From Chara braunii (Eukaryota > Streptophyta > Charophyceae > Charales > Characeae), in assembly GCA_003427395.1 (NCBI GenBank), contig BFEA01000640.1:487992-520842 (forward strand): a stretch of DNA of 32,851 nt, written 5' to 3'. The notes below the pieces were generated by a model that saw only the letters and a program-made list of their open reading frames with translations, was not told the DNA's origin and did no database searches. The position numbers and the translations under genes were made by a program. Position 1 is the first letter of the stretch, and each line of letters begins with the position of its first letter. Below are positions 1 to 10,714 of this stretch, in pieces.

Positions 1-95
1 ACGATGGTGACGATGAGCCTGCTCCCGAAGACATAGCTGAATCACGATGGTGACGATGAGCCTGCTCCCGAAGACATAGCTGAATCACGATGGTG
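1..95. repeat. 43-bp tandem repeat, 2.2 copies
   Basis: Positions 1-43 and 44-86 are identical, and 87-95 begins a third copy before the sequence diverges. The repeat starts at the window edge, so the array may continue to the left. No coding role is visible. Confidence 0.9.
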
Positions 96-1489
96 GGCTC
101 AAGCAACAGAACCACGAAATCTGCAGCATCAGAATCGGGATGAGCAGCACCAACTCGTCACACAGTCTCCCACCAGAATATGCAGAATGAGAATGAATCT
201 GATGCAAAAACGCAGGAAAATACACCGCCGAAATTCCTTCCCTGTGTTTGCTTTCTGACAAGCACAGCGCAGCCTCTGACTCACACAGCAGCAAAACGGC
301 TGCCTTATCGCAGAATCTAACCGCGCCAATCGATTCCTGGTGCCTCAAAACCCCCAGTTAGGCTCTTATTTCGCTCGAATCCGTAAAGAAACGAATGAGA
401 TAACTGTTTTCTCCTCCTTGCCATATCCTCTTTCCCGTCACTTCCGCACACTCTCTTCATCTCCTAACTTTAGACTCTTCTTCGGCCCCATTTCGTCAAG
501 TAACGACCTATATCTCATCTCTTCGCCCCCTTTTTCCCATTCTTCTTGTTCTCCTATTTTGAATTCACCTTGCTCATACCCACGTCCAGATCCATTTGCC
601 CTCCTTGGTTCTTTAGTCAGGCCAGCGCAATCCCCATTTCCGTTCTCCCTCTAGGCCGGCTAACCCAGTCTCCTTTGTCCCCCTCAAAGTGGGAATCTGC
701 CTTGTCTCCCTCGAAGTGGGAATCTGCCTTGTCTCCCTTCATACCTGCTCTCCCTAGACACCGCGTTCTTCTCTTTCCCTTCTTCTTCCCCGTAGCCCAT
801 TACTCCATGAGCCTCTCCCACCAGCCAAAGTACGCCCAGATGATAGCGCACGGTCCAACAGTCTTGAGCACCTTAATGGAAGTGAAATCCTGATCGCCGG
901 ACCTCGCTGTCCTATATAGCCTAGAATGGCATATTTGCATAGCTTACTCGTGCCACACTCAAGGAATGAATCTGGCCAAATCTAGGCACTAGGTCCATTC
1001 AGCCCAAGAAAAACTATAGTGCAGCTCCTCAAAAGGAGAAGAGGGGCTGAGAAAAGAAATACAAATAAAATAAAAATAAAAATTGGGCTTGGTGAAATGC
1101 CTAAACGATGGGGTCATGGCCCACCTAGGTGCCTTCTCCGGATCGGACTCTGATCTATATTTCAACAGTCTGTGAGTATGCCAACCAAGCTAGGCTTGTT
1201 GGTACTTGCTAGCATTGCTGCAGCCCCCACCAAAATCCCTCTGGTCCGCTGTTCCGAGGCGTAGCTCCCCTACTACCGCCCCCAACAGGCATGCTCACAT
1301 CCACTCCTCACANCGGATCGTGGGCNGCGGACGTAGCCTNCCTCTGGCTGCGTCCTGCTTNGAGGCCTGTAGCATGAGCCTAGNCGGGACGGATCCCNAC
1401 ACGGATCTTGGTGGTCATTATTCACATGNGAATTTTTGAAGATGGAAGTGGGGAGGGGCTCTATGTGACCGCAGCTGCAGCCGGTGGCC
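96..1489. other. Left flank without a recognised gene
   Basis: About 1.4 kb that I could not assign. The part at 340-900 is C/T-rich on the plus strand. Open frames there are short and start at non-ATG codons. Single N bases begin at about 1313, which disturbs any frame. The stretch 1200-1489 is proline-rich in one plus frame but holds stops. It could be the degraded 5' part of the gag pseudogene that follows. Confidence 0.5.
674..740. repeat. 27-bp tandem repeat, about 2.4 copies
   Basis: Two 27-bp units lie at 674-700 and 701-727, differing at a few bases, with a partial third unit to about 739. In one plus frame the unit would encode a nine-residue repeat (SPSKWESAL). No ATG-initiated gene contains it. 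Confidence 0.8.
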
Positions 1490-1987
1490 TCCGCCCTGGT
1501 GTGCCCGCCCCATTGTGCCCAGGCGCAGTCCACCATCTTTCTGGTCTCAACGGGAATGCTCACACTGCGGTCCCAAATCTGCAAAATGTGTTGATTTTGT
1601 GGACCTCCCAGTCATTGGCATGGGCACTATTCATATGCACCATGGCCAGCGGGCGGGCCGCATGGATCATGTGCTGGAGCGCCGATGAGTACGGCTTCCT
1701 GTGGATGGCCGGGACCCCAGTCTCAACATGTGAGTCACTCGAACCCACCGCCAAACCAACCTCAACAGTCGGCCCCACAAGGATCACAAGGGAATCAAGG
1801 TGGTGGAAGAGGATAGAATCAAGGATGAGGCCGAGGGCGAGAAAATGGTGGCCGCGGGGGATATGGGAGAGGAAACACGAACAGTAACTCCCAGAGAGGA
1901 GGAAATAACGGGTGGAACGGTGCGGGGAGTCAGAGTGACCAGCAAGGTGGTGGAGGATATGGAAGAGGAAGGGTAGATTGGAGAAAT

Positions 1988-2038
1988 GCCATCTGTTGGC
2001 ATTGTGGCNAGAAGNGCCACACAATTAAGTTNTNTNAN
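1988..2038 (+). other. CCHC zinc knuckle of the gag remnant
   Basis: In the gag frame the residues read C-W-H-C-G-x-K-x-H-T-I-K-F-x, matching CX2CX4HX4C. The last cysteine codon (2033-2035, TNT) contains an N, so it is compatible with Cys but not proven. Such knuckles bind retroelement RNA in the nucleocapsid part of Gag. Confidence 0.8.
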
Positions 2039-3052
2039 GTCCGAAAGAGTGATGAAANAGATGGNCTNATAAGTTCATGCTATGATGGTGATTTTTTCGA
2101 CATGTACGGTGAGTACATAGACCCGAGAATCCCAGGGGGGATAAGGGAAGAAGCTCTGCGCCGTGNTAGTGCCCCAGCTCCACCANCTCCTCCGNNCGCT
2201 TTCNGTATTTGGCAAGAAGTAGAAGACCGTCAGGGCGTNAGGATAGAGGAGATAAGNGAAAGTGAAGAGGTTNAACAGGGATTGAGGGCCGACACCATAA
2301 AGGAGGAGCCTATAGTGGTTGAATCCGACGACGACGAGCAAGATGGTGGCCACGGCAGGGCAAGAGATACGATGGAGAGAATGGAGGACCTGCTGGCAAA
2401 AATCAGGAGGTACCAGGATAAGCTGACCACTCTTTGTGAGGAGATCAACAGATGGAAAGGAGAATTATCATTGGTATACCTTATTGATTCAGACCCAGGG
2501 GCACAAAGCGGGTCGGGAAACTTGCCCGGAGTGACTGTCACGGCGCCAACTCCTAGGTTTGGGATGACCTTCAGGCCGCCGTCAAGAGTAGGAAGGGAAG
2601 CTTTGGCGGCATGCACTAGATCGAAGGGAGCGCCCGACTCAAGCCAGCCCACTCAGTACAACCCAGGACCCAGTGGCGAGAAAGAGACGGTAGAGATTCC
2701 AGAGGAGGAGGAGGACGAGGATGAAAAGTTGAGGAAGGAAGAGGACAAGAAGGCTGAAGAGAGAGCCAAAAAGAGGGGCGCCAAAGCGAGCGCTGATAAA
2801 AAGCAGGAGGGAAAGAAGAGAAAGTACAAGGTCAGAATGGAGGAGGGGTTCGACGTGGAAGGAATGGTCGATCGACTTCTTGAAGGCCATACCGACCTAA
2901 TGAACTTAAAAGAAATCCTCGCCTCCGCTCCAAAATTGAGGGACGAGCTGAAGGCTCGATTGTCCAGAAGATTAGTAGCAAGTATGCGCTTGGGGACCAT
3001 TGTCCCCAAGGAAGGTGAGTGGGCTGAGACAGGCACGAAGATGGACTGGAAG

Positions 3053-3370
3053 TCCGTGGCGTGCGAGTGCATAGAAGTGATGGTAAAGGGTAAGCCGTGC
3101 ACCGCAATGATAGACACGGGGGCGGAAATAAACCTCATCGAAGAGGAACATGCGATTCGTCTGGGGATGGAGATCGATCGCTCCGACAATAAGGTCCTCA
3201 TGGGGGCAAATAGCAGGTCTGTATTTATAGGGACTGCATAAAGCGTGGTTGTCGAGATCGACAGGGTAAAAGTAAGGAGTTGCTTCTTTGTAATTCCATA
3301 TCTTGATCACCCTATTCTGCTGGGCCGATCATTCCTAAGTAGGACTGAGACTCTCATCATTAACAAACAT
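3053..3370 (+). other. Retropepsin-like aspartic protease domain, interrupted
   Basis: The active-site triplet is D-T-G at 3113-3121, preceded by hydrophobic residues (AMI) and followed by AEINLI. The C-terminal hydrophobic-Gly motif is I-L-L-G-R at 3314-3328. These are the two hallmarks of retroelement proteases. An in-frame TAA at 3239-3241 lies between them, so this copy cannot make the whole domain without readthrough. A single C-to-T change in a CAA codon would explain the stop. Confidence 0.85.
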
Positions 3371-3756
3371 GATGGGACCATGTTCTTGGCACTTTGCGAC
3401 CCTGTGTGTGGAAATTATGAGGTAATTACATGTAAGAACACAGGGCCACGAAGTATAAGGAATCGACCCAACCCCGACTCTTTTACTATCGAAGAGTCAG
3501 AGAAAGAAAGGATGAGAATGGAAGGTGGAGAGTCTGAAGGAGATGATCCATCAGAGGCTTTGACACTCAGCCTGGCAAACACAGGGGATGCTATGGACAT
3601 AGTATCCACCTACGGAATAGCAGACCCTGTGGCAGTAGAGGCCCTTAGGGAAAATGTGATAGAGAGGAGAGGTGAAGGTGAGGCAGAACTCGTATATCGA
3701 GTGCCTAGGAGGGTAGGTGGAACCGCAAGAGCTCAGCCCCAAACTGCAACTCGGCC

Positions 3757-3762
3757 TTTTTT
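3757..3762 (+). other. Probable frameshift at a six-T run
   Basis: Upstream of here the polyprotein frame has codons beginning at position 2 modulo 3. Downstream, the family-like reading (KRVDQKYRPVP and an ERERELIRQ run) is in the frame of position 3781. The T homopolymer is the likely slip site. The exact base is inferred, not shown. Confidence 0.55.
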
Positions 3763-3912
3763 AGGGGTAAGCTCAAGCAGGGTTCACAAAGGCGGTACAA
3801 GAGGGTAGATCAGAAGTACCGCCCTGTTCCCGTACTCGTCGCAGAGGAACAAAAAGTTTATTACGAGCGGGAACGAGAGTTGATACGGCAGACGCGAGAG
3901 GTACGGTTGGCG

Positions 3913-4140
3913 CACTCGGCCGGAGCGGCACCTCGCTCTCCGCGACGGAAGTCCTGCCAAATCCTGCGTGACGCGGCCGGGAGGGTCCCCTTGCGGGACC
4001 AATGCGCTTGACAACGCTCGCCAAACTCCCCCATCTACTGCGCGGGGACCCAAACCGAGTTTTTACTTCATTGCTCACCCCGTTCACCGCACAAAAGCCA
4101 CACCACCGTCTCCGTCAGAGCGCCCGCACATCACAATCTA
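3913..4140 (-). repeat. Fragment of the macrorepeat E module, reversed
   Basis: Read on the minus strand, this stretch shares blocks with 7443-7500 and, more distantly, with 27640-27720. The shared pattern is GCGCATTGG, a short C/G hairpin, CCCTCCC, then CACGCAGGA. It abuts the broken end of the gag remnant, so the junction near 3912 is a rearrangement or insertion breakpoint. Boundaries are approximate. Confidence 0.6.
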
Positions 4141-4329
4141 ATGTACCAATCAAGAAATATATCACTCAACTCTAATTGAATCAAACATAAAAAAAAAAAT
4201 AGTCGGCAAGCGTGTCAGCTTATAATATCAATAAAAGAATCACGCATTCCTCAAAGTTACTTACCCACATACTCTCCATTCTTAGAGATGGTTAATGGAG
4301 GCTATATATTTCAAGGAATCTATAACGAG

Positions 4330-5265
4330 AATAGTCGTATGTATCGTACACCGAATGTGAAACCATTTATTAAATGGAAATACACTTCGGTGTTTACTTA
4401 GTATATTTTCTAACAATGTATAAATTTATATACCGAAGTAGATTCGGTGTTTCAGTACCGGATTGAACGTCGGGATTTTCAGTGTTTACTTTGTTAATCC
4501 AGACATTCATATACTTAAATACACTCGGTGTTTCTCTACTGAATTGCACTTCGGGATTTTTTATGTTTACTTTGTCATTTTGAAAATTTATAATCGAAGT
4601 ATCTTCGGTGTTTCGGTACCGAATTACACTTCGGGATTTTTTACATTCACTTTATGAGTTAAGAAATTTATATACCGAAATACATTCACTGTTTCGGTAC
4701 CGAATTACACTTCAAGATTTTCAGTGTTTACTTAGTACGTTTTCTATTAATTAGAGATTTATATGCCGAAGTATATTCGATGTTTCGTTATCAAATTGCA
4801 CTTCGGGATTTTTGGTATTTACCTTGTCAGTTTAAAAATTTACATACTGAAGTGCATTCAGTGTTTCGGTACTGAATTACACTTCAGGATTTTCGGTGTT
4901 TACTTAATGTATTTTCTATCAATTTAAATATTTATATCCCCAAGTACATTCTTTGTTTCGGTACTAAATTGCACTGGTGAATTTTCGGCATTTACTTTGT
5001 AAGTTTAAAATTTTATATCTCGAAGTACATTCGATGTTTCCGTACCGAATTATACTTTCAAGATTTTCGGTGTTTACTTTGTTAGTGTAAAGATTTATAT
5101 TTCGAAGTACATTCGGTGTGTTTCATTACCGAATTACACTTCGAGATTTTTCCTTGTTCACTTAGTATATTTTCTATCAATTTGATATTTATATCGTGAT
5201 GTATATTCGGTATTCCAATATCGAATTACACTTCGGGATTTTTTGTGTTTACTTAACTGTTTTGA
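4330..5265 (+). repeat. 81/91-bp satellite array, left arm
   Basis: About eleven degenerate monomers of an AT-rich repeat. The anchor TTCGGTG-like motif recurs at 4443, 4524, 4604, 4685, 4776, 4857, 4949, 5030, 5112 and 5206. Spacings are 80-82 bp, or 91-94 bp in a longer variant. Each monomer centres on the palindrome TTCGGTACCGAA, followed by a CACTTCGGGATTTT-like block. No protein-coding frame runs through it. Confidence 0.9.
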
Positions 5266-5383
5266 AACAATTGAGAAAAATTTTAAACAATAAGATATTT
5301 TAAACATTAGAAATAATGAAATTGATGAAGAATAACAAACAAGACAAGAGAGAGGGAAAATTAATTAGAATTCAAAACAATTC

Positions 5384-5431
5384 GGGGATGGGGGGTTAAA
5401 AACGTCAAATCAAGGGGGGGGAGGAGGGAGG
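5384..5431 (+). other. G-run cluster, possible G-quadruplex
   Basis: Runs of 4, 6, 8 and 3 G lie at 5384-5396 and 5414-5431, separated by an AT-rich gap. The runs 5414-5431 alone could form an irregular quadruplex. There is no direct evidence of folding. Confidence 0.4.
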
Positions 5432-5987
5432 AAATCAATCCACTTTAAGTGTTATCATGATCGTGTTAAAAGACACGCAAAAATAACAAAGCATTGTTTG
5501 CAAAAACTAGTGCCACATATGACATTGTTCGTTGTAGAAAAAAAAAAAACATTATTAAGTGGATGGGGGAGGGATGATGTGGAGTGGGAGTTATCATGAT
5601 GTAGTCATAAAGGAGGCACATATTCAAATTGTAAGCATGCTTAGAATGTGTTGTTTCGCTATTGTCATAGCCCATGTGCTTTTAATACTTAGGTATTACT
5701 GCTAAAACACTGTTTTTTTTTTCTTAAGTAAAATGATGAACAAGTGCAACAAAAGATAGCACGGAGGCATCGAGTGTAAAAGCTGTAATGGATTATTAAG
5801 TGATATTGGACCCAAATTCTAGCAAATATTACTCCCTATCTATCGACTGGAGCTACCCATAACCGGTATTGGTATATGTGGGTGCTTGTATCACCCCCTT
5901 TGGTGGATCGACACCGGGTTTTAAAAAAAAATCAGAAAAAAAAGCACTGCGGGGTTCTTAAATATGTGCGGATGTACATGATTTTGC

Positions 5988-5994
5988 AGAGAGA

Positions 5995-6075
<81 letters not shown>
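5988..6075. repeat. (GA)n microsatellite
   Basis: An 88-bp alternating GA tract with one GGGA interruption near 5998. It lies in the spacer of the satellite palindrome. Open frames that cross it on either strand only read the dinucleotide as Arg-Glu or Ser-Leu runs. Confidence 0.97.
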
Positions 6076-6078
<3 letters not shown>

Positions 6079-6839
6079 CAACAAACGCATATGCCCGAAC
6101 CATTTCTTGTCATGAGCATTCGTTGTTGGTCTGTGCTCCTCTGCTTGTGTCTTTTGATACCTTGCAAATAGGTGTGGATAGGTACAAGCACATTGACACA
6201 GACTAGCAACAAACGTTCATGATAAGAAGAACATGAGCAAGCAAGGTCTCTCATGATAATAAGAACATGAATAAACAGATATGCAATGATCCGATATCCA
6301 ATCAATGATCAACCTCGGACATATTCAAAGAACATCAAGATGAGAGTTCATACTTGAGAAACCAAAGCAGAGATATAATGAAGAACTTACATCAAATTAT
6401 TATTATTATAAAAGAAAACATTCATGTTCCCAGCGGACTCTGTCGCTTGCTCACACTGCAAGACCGTCAAGGTGGATACCGATTACTATGACTCATAATT
6501 CTCTCAATTTTTCACCGATTTCTCAACTTTTTGAACCTCTTATTATTTTTAACTTCTATCGCTCTACCTCACACTCTCTCCTCATCCAATATCATAACTA
6601 ATAGCGACACTTAAACGGTCTGATTCATTGCTCTTCTAAATATACAACATCAACTTCGAACCTTGAATCACAAGGTAACATGGGCGGTCTGGTTGGTAGC
6701 CCAAAGAAATACTACTAATACAAAAATAACATCGAGATCATAAATTACATAAAAAAATTGTTTTTTTCTATAGAAGGCATAATGAGAATGGTGAATATGG
6801 ATGTGCGAGGTTAGGGGAAGTAGGTGAATATAGGTAGCG

Positions 6840-7440
6840 TAAGGGCTCGAAATCCTGAAGTACATTTTCGATATTGAAACACCGAAATCATTTCAGGATA
6901 TGACTTCCAAAAACGACTTAGTAAAACCCCGAAATCCCCAAGTGCATTTTCGGTACCGAAACACCCAAGCCACTTCGAGATATGAGATATCAAAAGGCCT
7001 AAGTAAAACACCGAAATCCCAAAAATACGTTTTCGGCACTGAAATACCGAAACCACTTCGAGATATAATCTAAAAAAATGCTTAAGTAAAACATCAAAAT
7101 CTCGAAGTGCGTTTTCAGTACCGAAACACTGAAATTACTCCGGAATATAACTTCAAAGTGTATTTTCAGTACCGAAAGTGCATTTTCGATACGAAAACAC
7201 CGAAACCACTTTGGGATATAACCTCTCAAAATTCATAAATAAAACACTGAAATCTCGAAGTACATTTTCGGTACCAAAACAGTGAAACCACTTCAGGATA
7301 TAACCTCTCAAAATTCCTAAATAAAACATCGAAATCTCGAAGTGCGTTTTCATTACAGAAACACCGAAACCACTTCATAATATAACTTACAAAACCGACT
7401 AAGTAAAACACCGAAATCCCGCAGTGCGTTTTAGGTACCA
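6840..7440 (-). repeat. 82-bp satellite array, right arm, inverted
   Basis: About eight monomers spaced 82-83 bp apart, with one 70-bp unit. Anchors lie at 6876, 6958, 7041, 7123, 7193, 7275 and 7358. On the minus strand they carry the same TTCGGTACCGAA core and GCACTTCGAGATTT-like block as 4330-5265. It is the same family in the opposite orientation. Confidence 0.85.
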
Positions 7441-7442
7441 AT

Positions 7443-7940
7443 GTCGAGCGCATTGGCTCCCGCCTTTTTCGCAAAGGCGAGAACCCTCCCAACTATTTCA
7501 CGCAGGAGTAAACAATACCAAAATTTAGAGAAAATTCGGGAACAACGCAAAATAAACTCGCGAACCACTAAGGCAGACATTGTCTCGTCGTCCCTTCATC
7601 GCTCCAGCCAGGTGCGCCAACTGTATATCCTGCGGTGTCCTACGATAGGATAGGTTCCCGCGGGGCACAACTTGCCTTCCCTAAACGGTTGTTAGTACCC
7701 TTAGAGGCGTATCCCTACCGAGCTACTGACCCACGTGCGAAAATTTTAGATACAATTGCAGAGGTAAGTCAATCGCGAGCGTTTGCTCGTTCGCCGTAGT
7801 ATTGGTACGCTTGGTTAATGCCAAGTGGACCTGAACTTCGTTCGTCCCTTAGGGCGCTAATCTCCTAAGAACGAAGTACGCTGGTCGACTAGGACGGTCT
7901 CAACCAAGCGTGAAACCAAAATTTGATTCTAGTCCCTTTA
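7443..7940 (+). repeat. Macrorepeat E-module fragment, forward
   Basis: Collinear with 27645-28110, and with the reverse complement of 17540-18030. Shared blocks include GAGCGCAT(C/T)GG, a CCAGGTGCGCCAACTGTA-like segment, CCTACGA(T/C)AGGATAGG, and a GTCTCAACCA(A/G)(G/A)CGTGAAA segment. Divergence is clearly greater than among the later copies, so this is an old member. Confidence 0.75.
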
Positions 7941-10474
7941 AACACGTAACCAAAATAAAGTTATAACAACCACTGATATTTATATCAAGAGAAATCATTG
8001 TAGTCGATAAAACGCATATCCAATCTGAAATGATAATTGAAAGAATTTAAATCATCATTTGATACATCCAATAACACAAAATCGAAATACAATCCGACTA
8101 CCTCAGGTCGAATTCCACAAAATAATCATACAACCGCCAACAAGGAGTTCGCTACTGACAATAATATTGATGCAACGGACAAGGTAATCGGTTACCTTAG
8201 TTTTGACTTGATGAAATGCGTTGCCAAAGTCATTCATTCCAACCTACCACCGAACTAAGATTAGGCAGGCACACACCCGTCACCATACATTTCTAATTTT
8301 TCTTGGATGAAAAATTGTTTTGCGGATGGATCTTGATCAGATGCATTGCTTGAAGTGTTGCATGCCTCTCCCTCTAGGAAGTGGTTTGGGGTATTCCTCC
8401 TCCTCGCCGGAGCTCAATATTTGAATTTAAGACGTTGGGTCGTCTCGGCAGAGTACCCCCCCGTAGAACTGTCCACTCTGGGTCGATAACAGGGTCCGTT
8501 CGTAAAGCAACAAACCCCCGTCTCAGATACTCATTTCTCTTAAATTCATGGTAACTCGGATGAAAAGAAACCAAAGAAGATAGAGAATGAGAATCATTTT
8601 GACAGGTACAAAGAGATAAGGTCGTTCGAGATAAAATGGGTCAATTCTCGGGAAAAGGCTAAGTCCAATTGACTTCATCTTCACTATATTCACAATATTT
8701 TTTTTTTTTACAGTACCCATTAAAATTATTTACTCCAAAATTGAAGTACTTTTGTCATGCAAGCAGGTGGAAGATAGAAAGAGGGCAATATTTTCTTCAT
8801 CTCAAATAGGCATAATCAATCTCCTTCTTAAGCATCTCTCTACCTATCTGCACTCAAAACAAAACAACCAAGTTCAAAGAAAACCAATGCAACCCCATAC
8901 ACAAGTCAAACTTTTTCATTCACATGCATGACTCGCACAACTTTCCTCTACCTTTCCTTTCGAACATTCAAAATGAAGAGGGTCAAGCAAAGTGTGGGTT
9001 CACACATGTGTGAAGGGAAATTTGAGTTAATCAACTGAACTTGAGTGATGTTTGAATCGGCTTATTCAAGAAAGTCGACTAATATATCAATCGAAGTAAA
9101 GGATAACCACTGTTGAAGCTGACAATATGCAACCCACAACTCCACAAGTTGTGGTCTCCACTGCTCAAATCAAGCAAAAGTTGATCCACCAAACTTAAGC
9201 AGGGTAGCCCTCTAAGCGAGTGTTCCCAACAATAAGTTTCCTGTGGTCCTAACATCCCAAACTGTCTCCGCGCCATACCAACTTCACCACGACCTCCAAG
9301 GATGTGTCCCACATTGAACTGCAGGTCCTAAATCACCTTCAATCACCACGTTTGTACCTGCGTCCCAATCTCAAGTTGGTCCCACTTGGTCCCAAGATAG
9401 TCCGAAGATGATCTCAAGTGGTCTTGGGCAGTCCAACACCATCGCCCGCAACATCAGATGGTCCATAAATCAAAACCGCTAACACCATGCGCCGAAAAAA
9501 AATAAAGGTGACTCTGATTCAAAGCACACAACGATGGACCACCACTCGTATAGGAAGTGTCACAAAACACACGACGACGGACCACCACTTGTATGCCATC
9601 AACCGGTACCATGGCTGCGCTGAAGCACTACTACCAGATCACACACACAAAGAAAAATGGCTCCACTGCAACGAAAAAAATCCGAAGCACTTTCCCTTGA
9701 AATAGTGTCGCGGAAGTGCCGCCAACCGGACAGCATAACCAAAAAAAATAACGTTGTCGTCGCTGAGTAGCACCTCCTCCCGAAAATTAGTCTGGGGCTG
9801 CACCGTAATTTCGGCAACATAACTGCCCCGCTGAATACATTGTCGTTGCCATGCCGCCGAACGGGTAACACTTTCCAAAAAACAAATTGCTGCCGAGTCA
9901 AAATTTCAGCAGCGTAACCTCCAACAAACCCTTGTCGCTTGCTGCACTGTCCAACTCTAACGCAACCTGTCGGCCACGACACCCATGCAGAGGTGGGGCA
10001 GTGAGCTCCCAACCTTTGGCTATGGCTGCACTGGCATATCCTCCTCCAACACCGTCTCCCCTCACTCTGCAGGCCTTCACTCTCCTCTCCAACAACACTT
10101 CCTCTCCCTCCTCTCCATCAGCACCGCCCCATAGTAGCAGCCAGCCAGCATTCACTCAAGTGAATGACCCAGCAACATTGCCACAAGTGTGAGGCCGTTG
10201 GGTGGAGTGTTGACTTTTATAGCCAGTTGAGGACTGTGGGCAGCTGCCTAGCCCACAGTAAAAAAAAAAAAGAGTCGAGCCAGACCCTTGATCTGAACCT
10301 ACGATCAAGGGCCAAAAAAGTTGATGTTCCCCTAAAGGAACCAGGGTCTTCCATTCTCGGCGTATGGCCTTCCCCGCAGGTCACATGATTCAGGGAACGG
10401 CTGTATCCAACCAAACTGCAGCGTGTTCGAAAACCGAACAGGCGCAGTTACACCCACACGCAGGTAACCATCTA

Positions 10475-10499
10475 CTTGCGCAGAGGTCATGCTAATCTT
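10475..10499 (-). ncRNA. U6 snRNA-like fragment in the old copy
   Basis: On the minus strand it reads AAGATTAGCATGACCTCTGC followed by GCAAG. This is close to the U6 segment between the ACAGAGA region and the internal stem-loop. Here the AGC triad is kept, unlike in the later copies. The rest of the U6 3' half has diverged, so it is a relic. Confidence 0.7.
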
Positions 10500-10570
10500 G
10501 TCGTCGCGTGGCCGATCTCGAAATCGACCGTGCCAGCACCCTCATTTTTGTGGGTTGCTATTTCAAAAAG

Positions 10571-10670
10571 GAACTAGCCTGGTTGGATGCCGTCGGTTTC
10601 AATCCCAACACTTGTTGGCCAACACTTGTTGGGTGATAGCTTGACGCTGTAACCTACTGGGCTAGCTCCT
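10571..10670 (-). other. tRNA-like Pol III module, old copy
   Basis: The minus strand has an A-box match, TAGCCCAGTAGG (10653-10664), and a B-box-like GATTGAAACC (10596-10605) with one mismatch to GWTCRANNC. The ends, AGGAGCTAGCC and GGCTAGTTCCT, are complementary like a long acceptor stem. A T5 run follows at 10566-10570. The separation of the boxes is larger than in the other copies. Confidence 0.6.
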
Positions 10671-10689
10671 CTTCACGGAAGCTAGACCC

Positions 10690-10714
10690 GCAACTCTTCT
10701 ATTTAAAGAGTTGC
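10690..10714. other. 9-bp perfect hairpin at the body/E junction
   Basis: GCAACTCTT (10690-10698) pairs with AAGAGTTGC (10706-10714) around a 7-nt AT loop. It occupies the same place, just beyond the tRNA-like module, as different hairpins at 16746-16771 and 25254-25272. Confidence 0.85.

Larger units (their letters stand above)
1490..3912 (+). pseudogene. Ty3/gypsy-type gag-protease remnant, truncated
   Basis: One plus-strand frame (codons beginning at positions such as 1988 and 2102) reads as a retroelement polyprotein. A Pro/Gln/Gly/Arg-rich linker (about 1730-1975) comes first, then a CCHC zinc knuckle, a proline stretch, an acidic and lysine-rich charged region (about 2690-2830), and a retropepsin with DTG (3113-3121) and ILLGRSF (3314-3334). 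The longest clean stretch is ATG 2102 to TAA 3239-3241, 379 codons, but the frame clearly extends upstream of that ATG. Breaks seen: stops at 1592, 1814, 1826 and 3239, and a frame change near 3757-3762. After the shift, coding resemblance (a KYRPVP motif, then an Arg/Glu-rich run) continues to about 3912 and then ends abruptly in an unrelated repeat. No reverse transcriptase, RNase H or integrase is present. It resembles charophyte retroelement proteins I remember. It is not functional. Confidence 0.85.
5266..6839. other. Spacer between the inverted satellite arrays
   Basis: AT-rich unique-looking DNA containing the G-run cluster and the GA microsatellite listed separately. Short open frames here are low-complexity or lack conserved features. 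I recognise no gene, RNA or transposon domain in it. Confidence 0.5.
7941..10689 (+). repeat. Old degraded copy of the body module
   Basis: Short collinear matches to body A appear in order. 8340-8520 matches 13290-13460 (a GTCCACTCTG(A/G)GTCGATAACAG segment). 8900-9070 matches 13855-13995 (GGGTTCACACATGTGTGAA). 9770-9930 matches the CCG-rich minisatellite zone, 9990-10320 matches 14680-14970, and 10475-10670 matches the U6/tRNA-like end. The two-ORF cassette, the hammerheads and much intervening sequence are missing or unrecognisable. A local duplication of about 45 bp lies at 9526-9596, and a 9-bp perfect hairpin at about 9133-9154. Confidence 0.65.

Noticed and set aside
1206-1887. ORFs at 1206-1439 and 1408-1887
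   Set aside because: They are in other frames than the gag reading that leads into the zinc knuckle, and they cross N bases. They look like shadows of the decayed gag region.
5876-6305. Arg-Glu or Ser-Leu repeat ORFs over the GA tract
   Set aside because: They are direct translations of a dinucleotide microsatellite, with no conserved flanks.
4330-7440. CRISPR array
   Set aside because: The repeats are degenerate monomers of 81-91 bp without unique spacers, in a eukaryotic context.
8037-9705. Short ORFs in the old body copy
   Set aside because: All are under 80 codons, in sequence that aligns to non-coding parts of the body module, with no shared frame.
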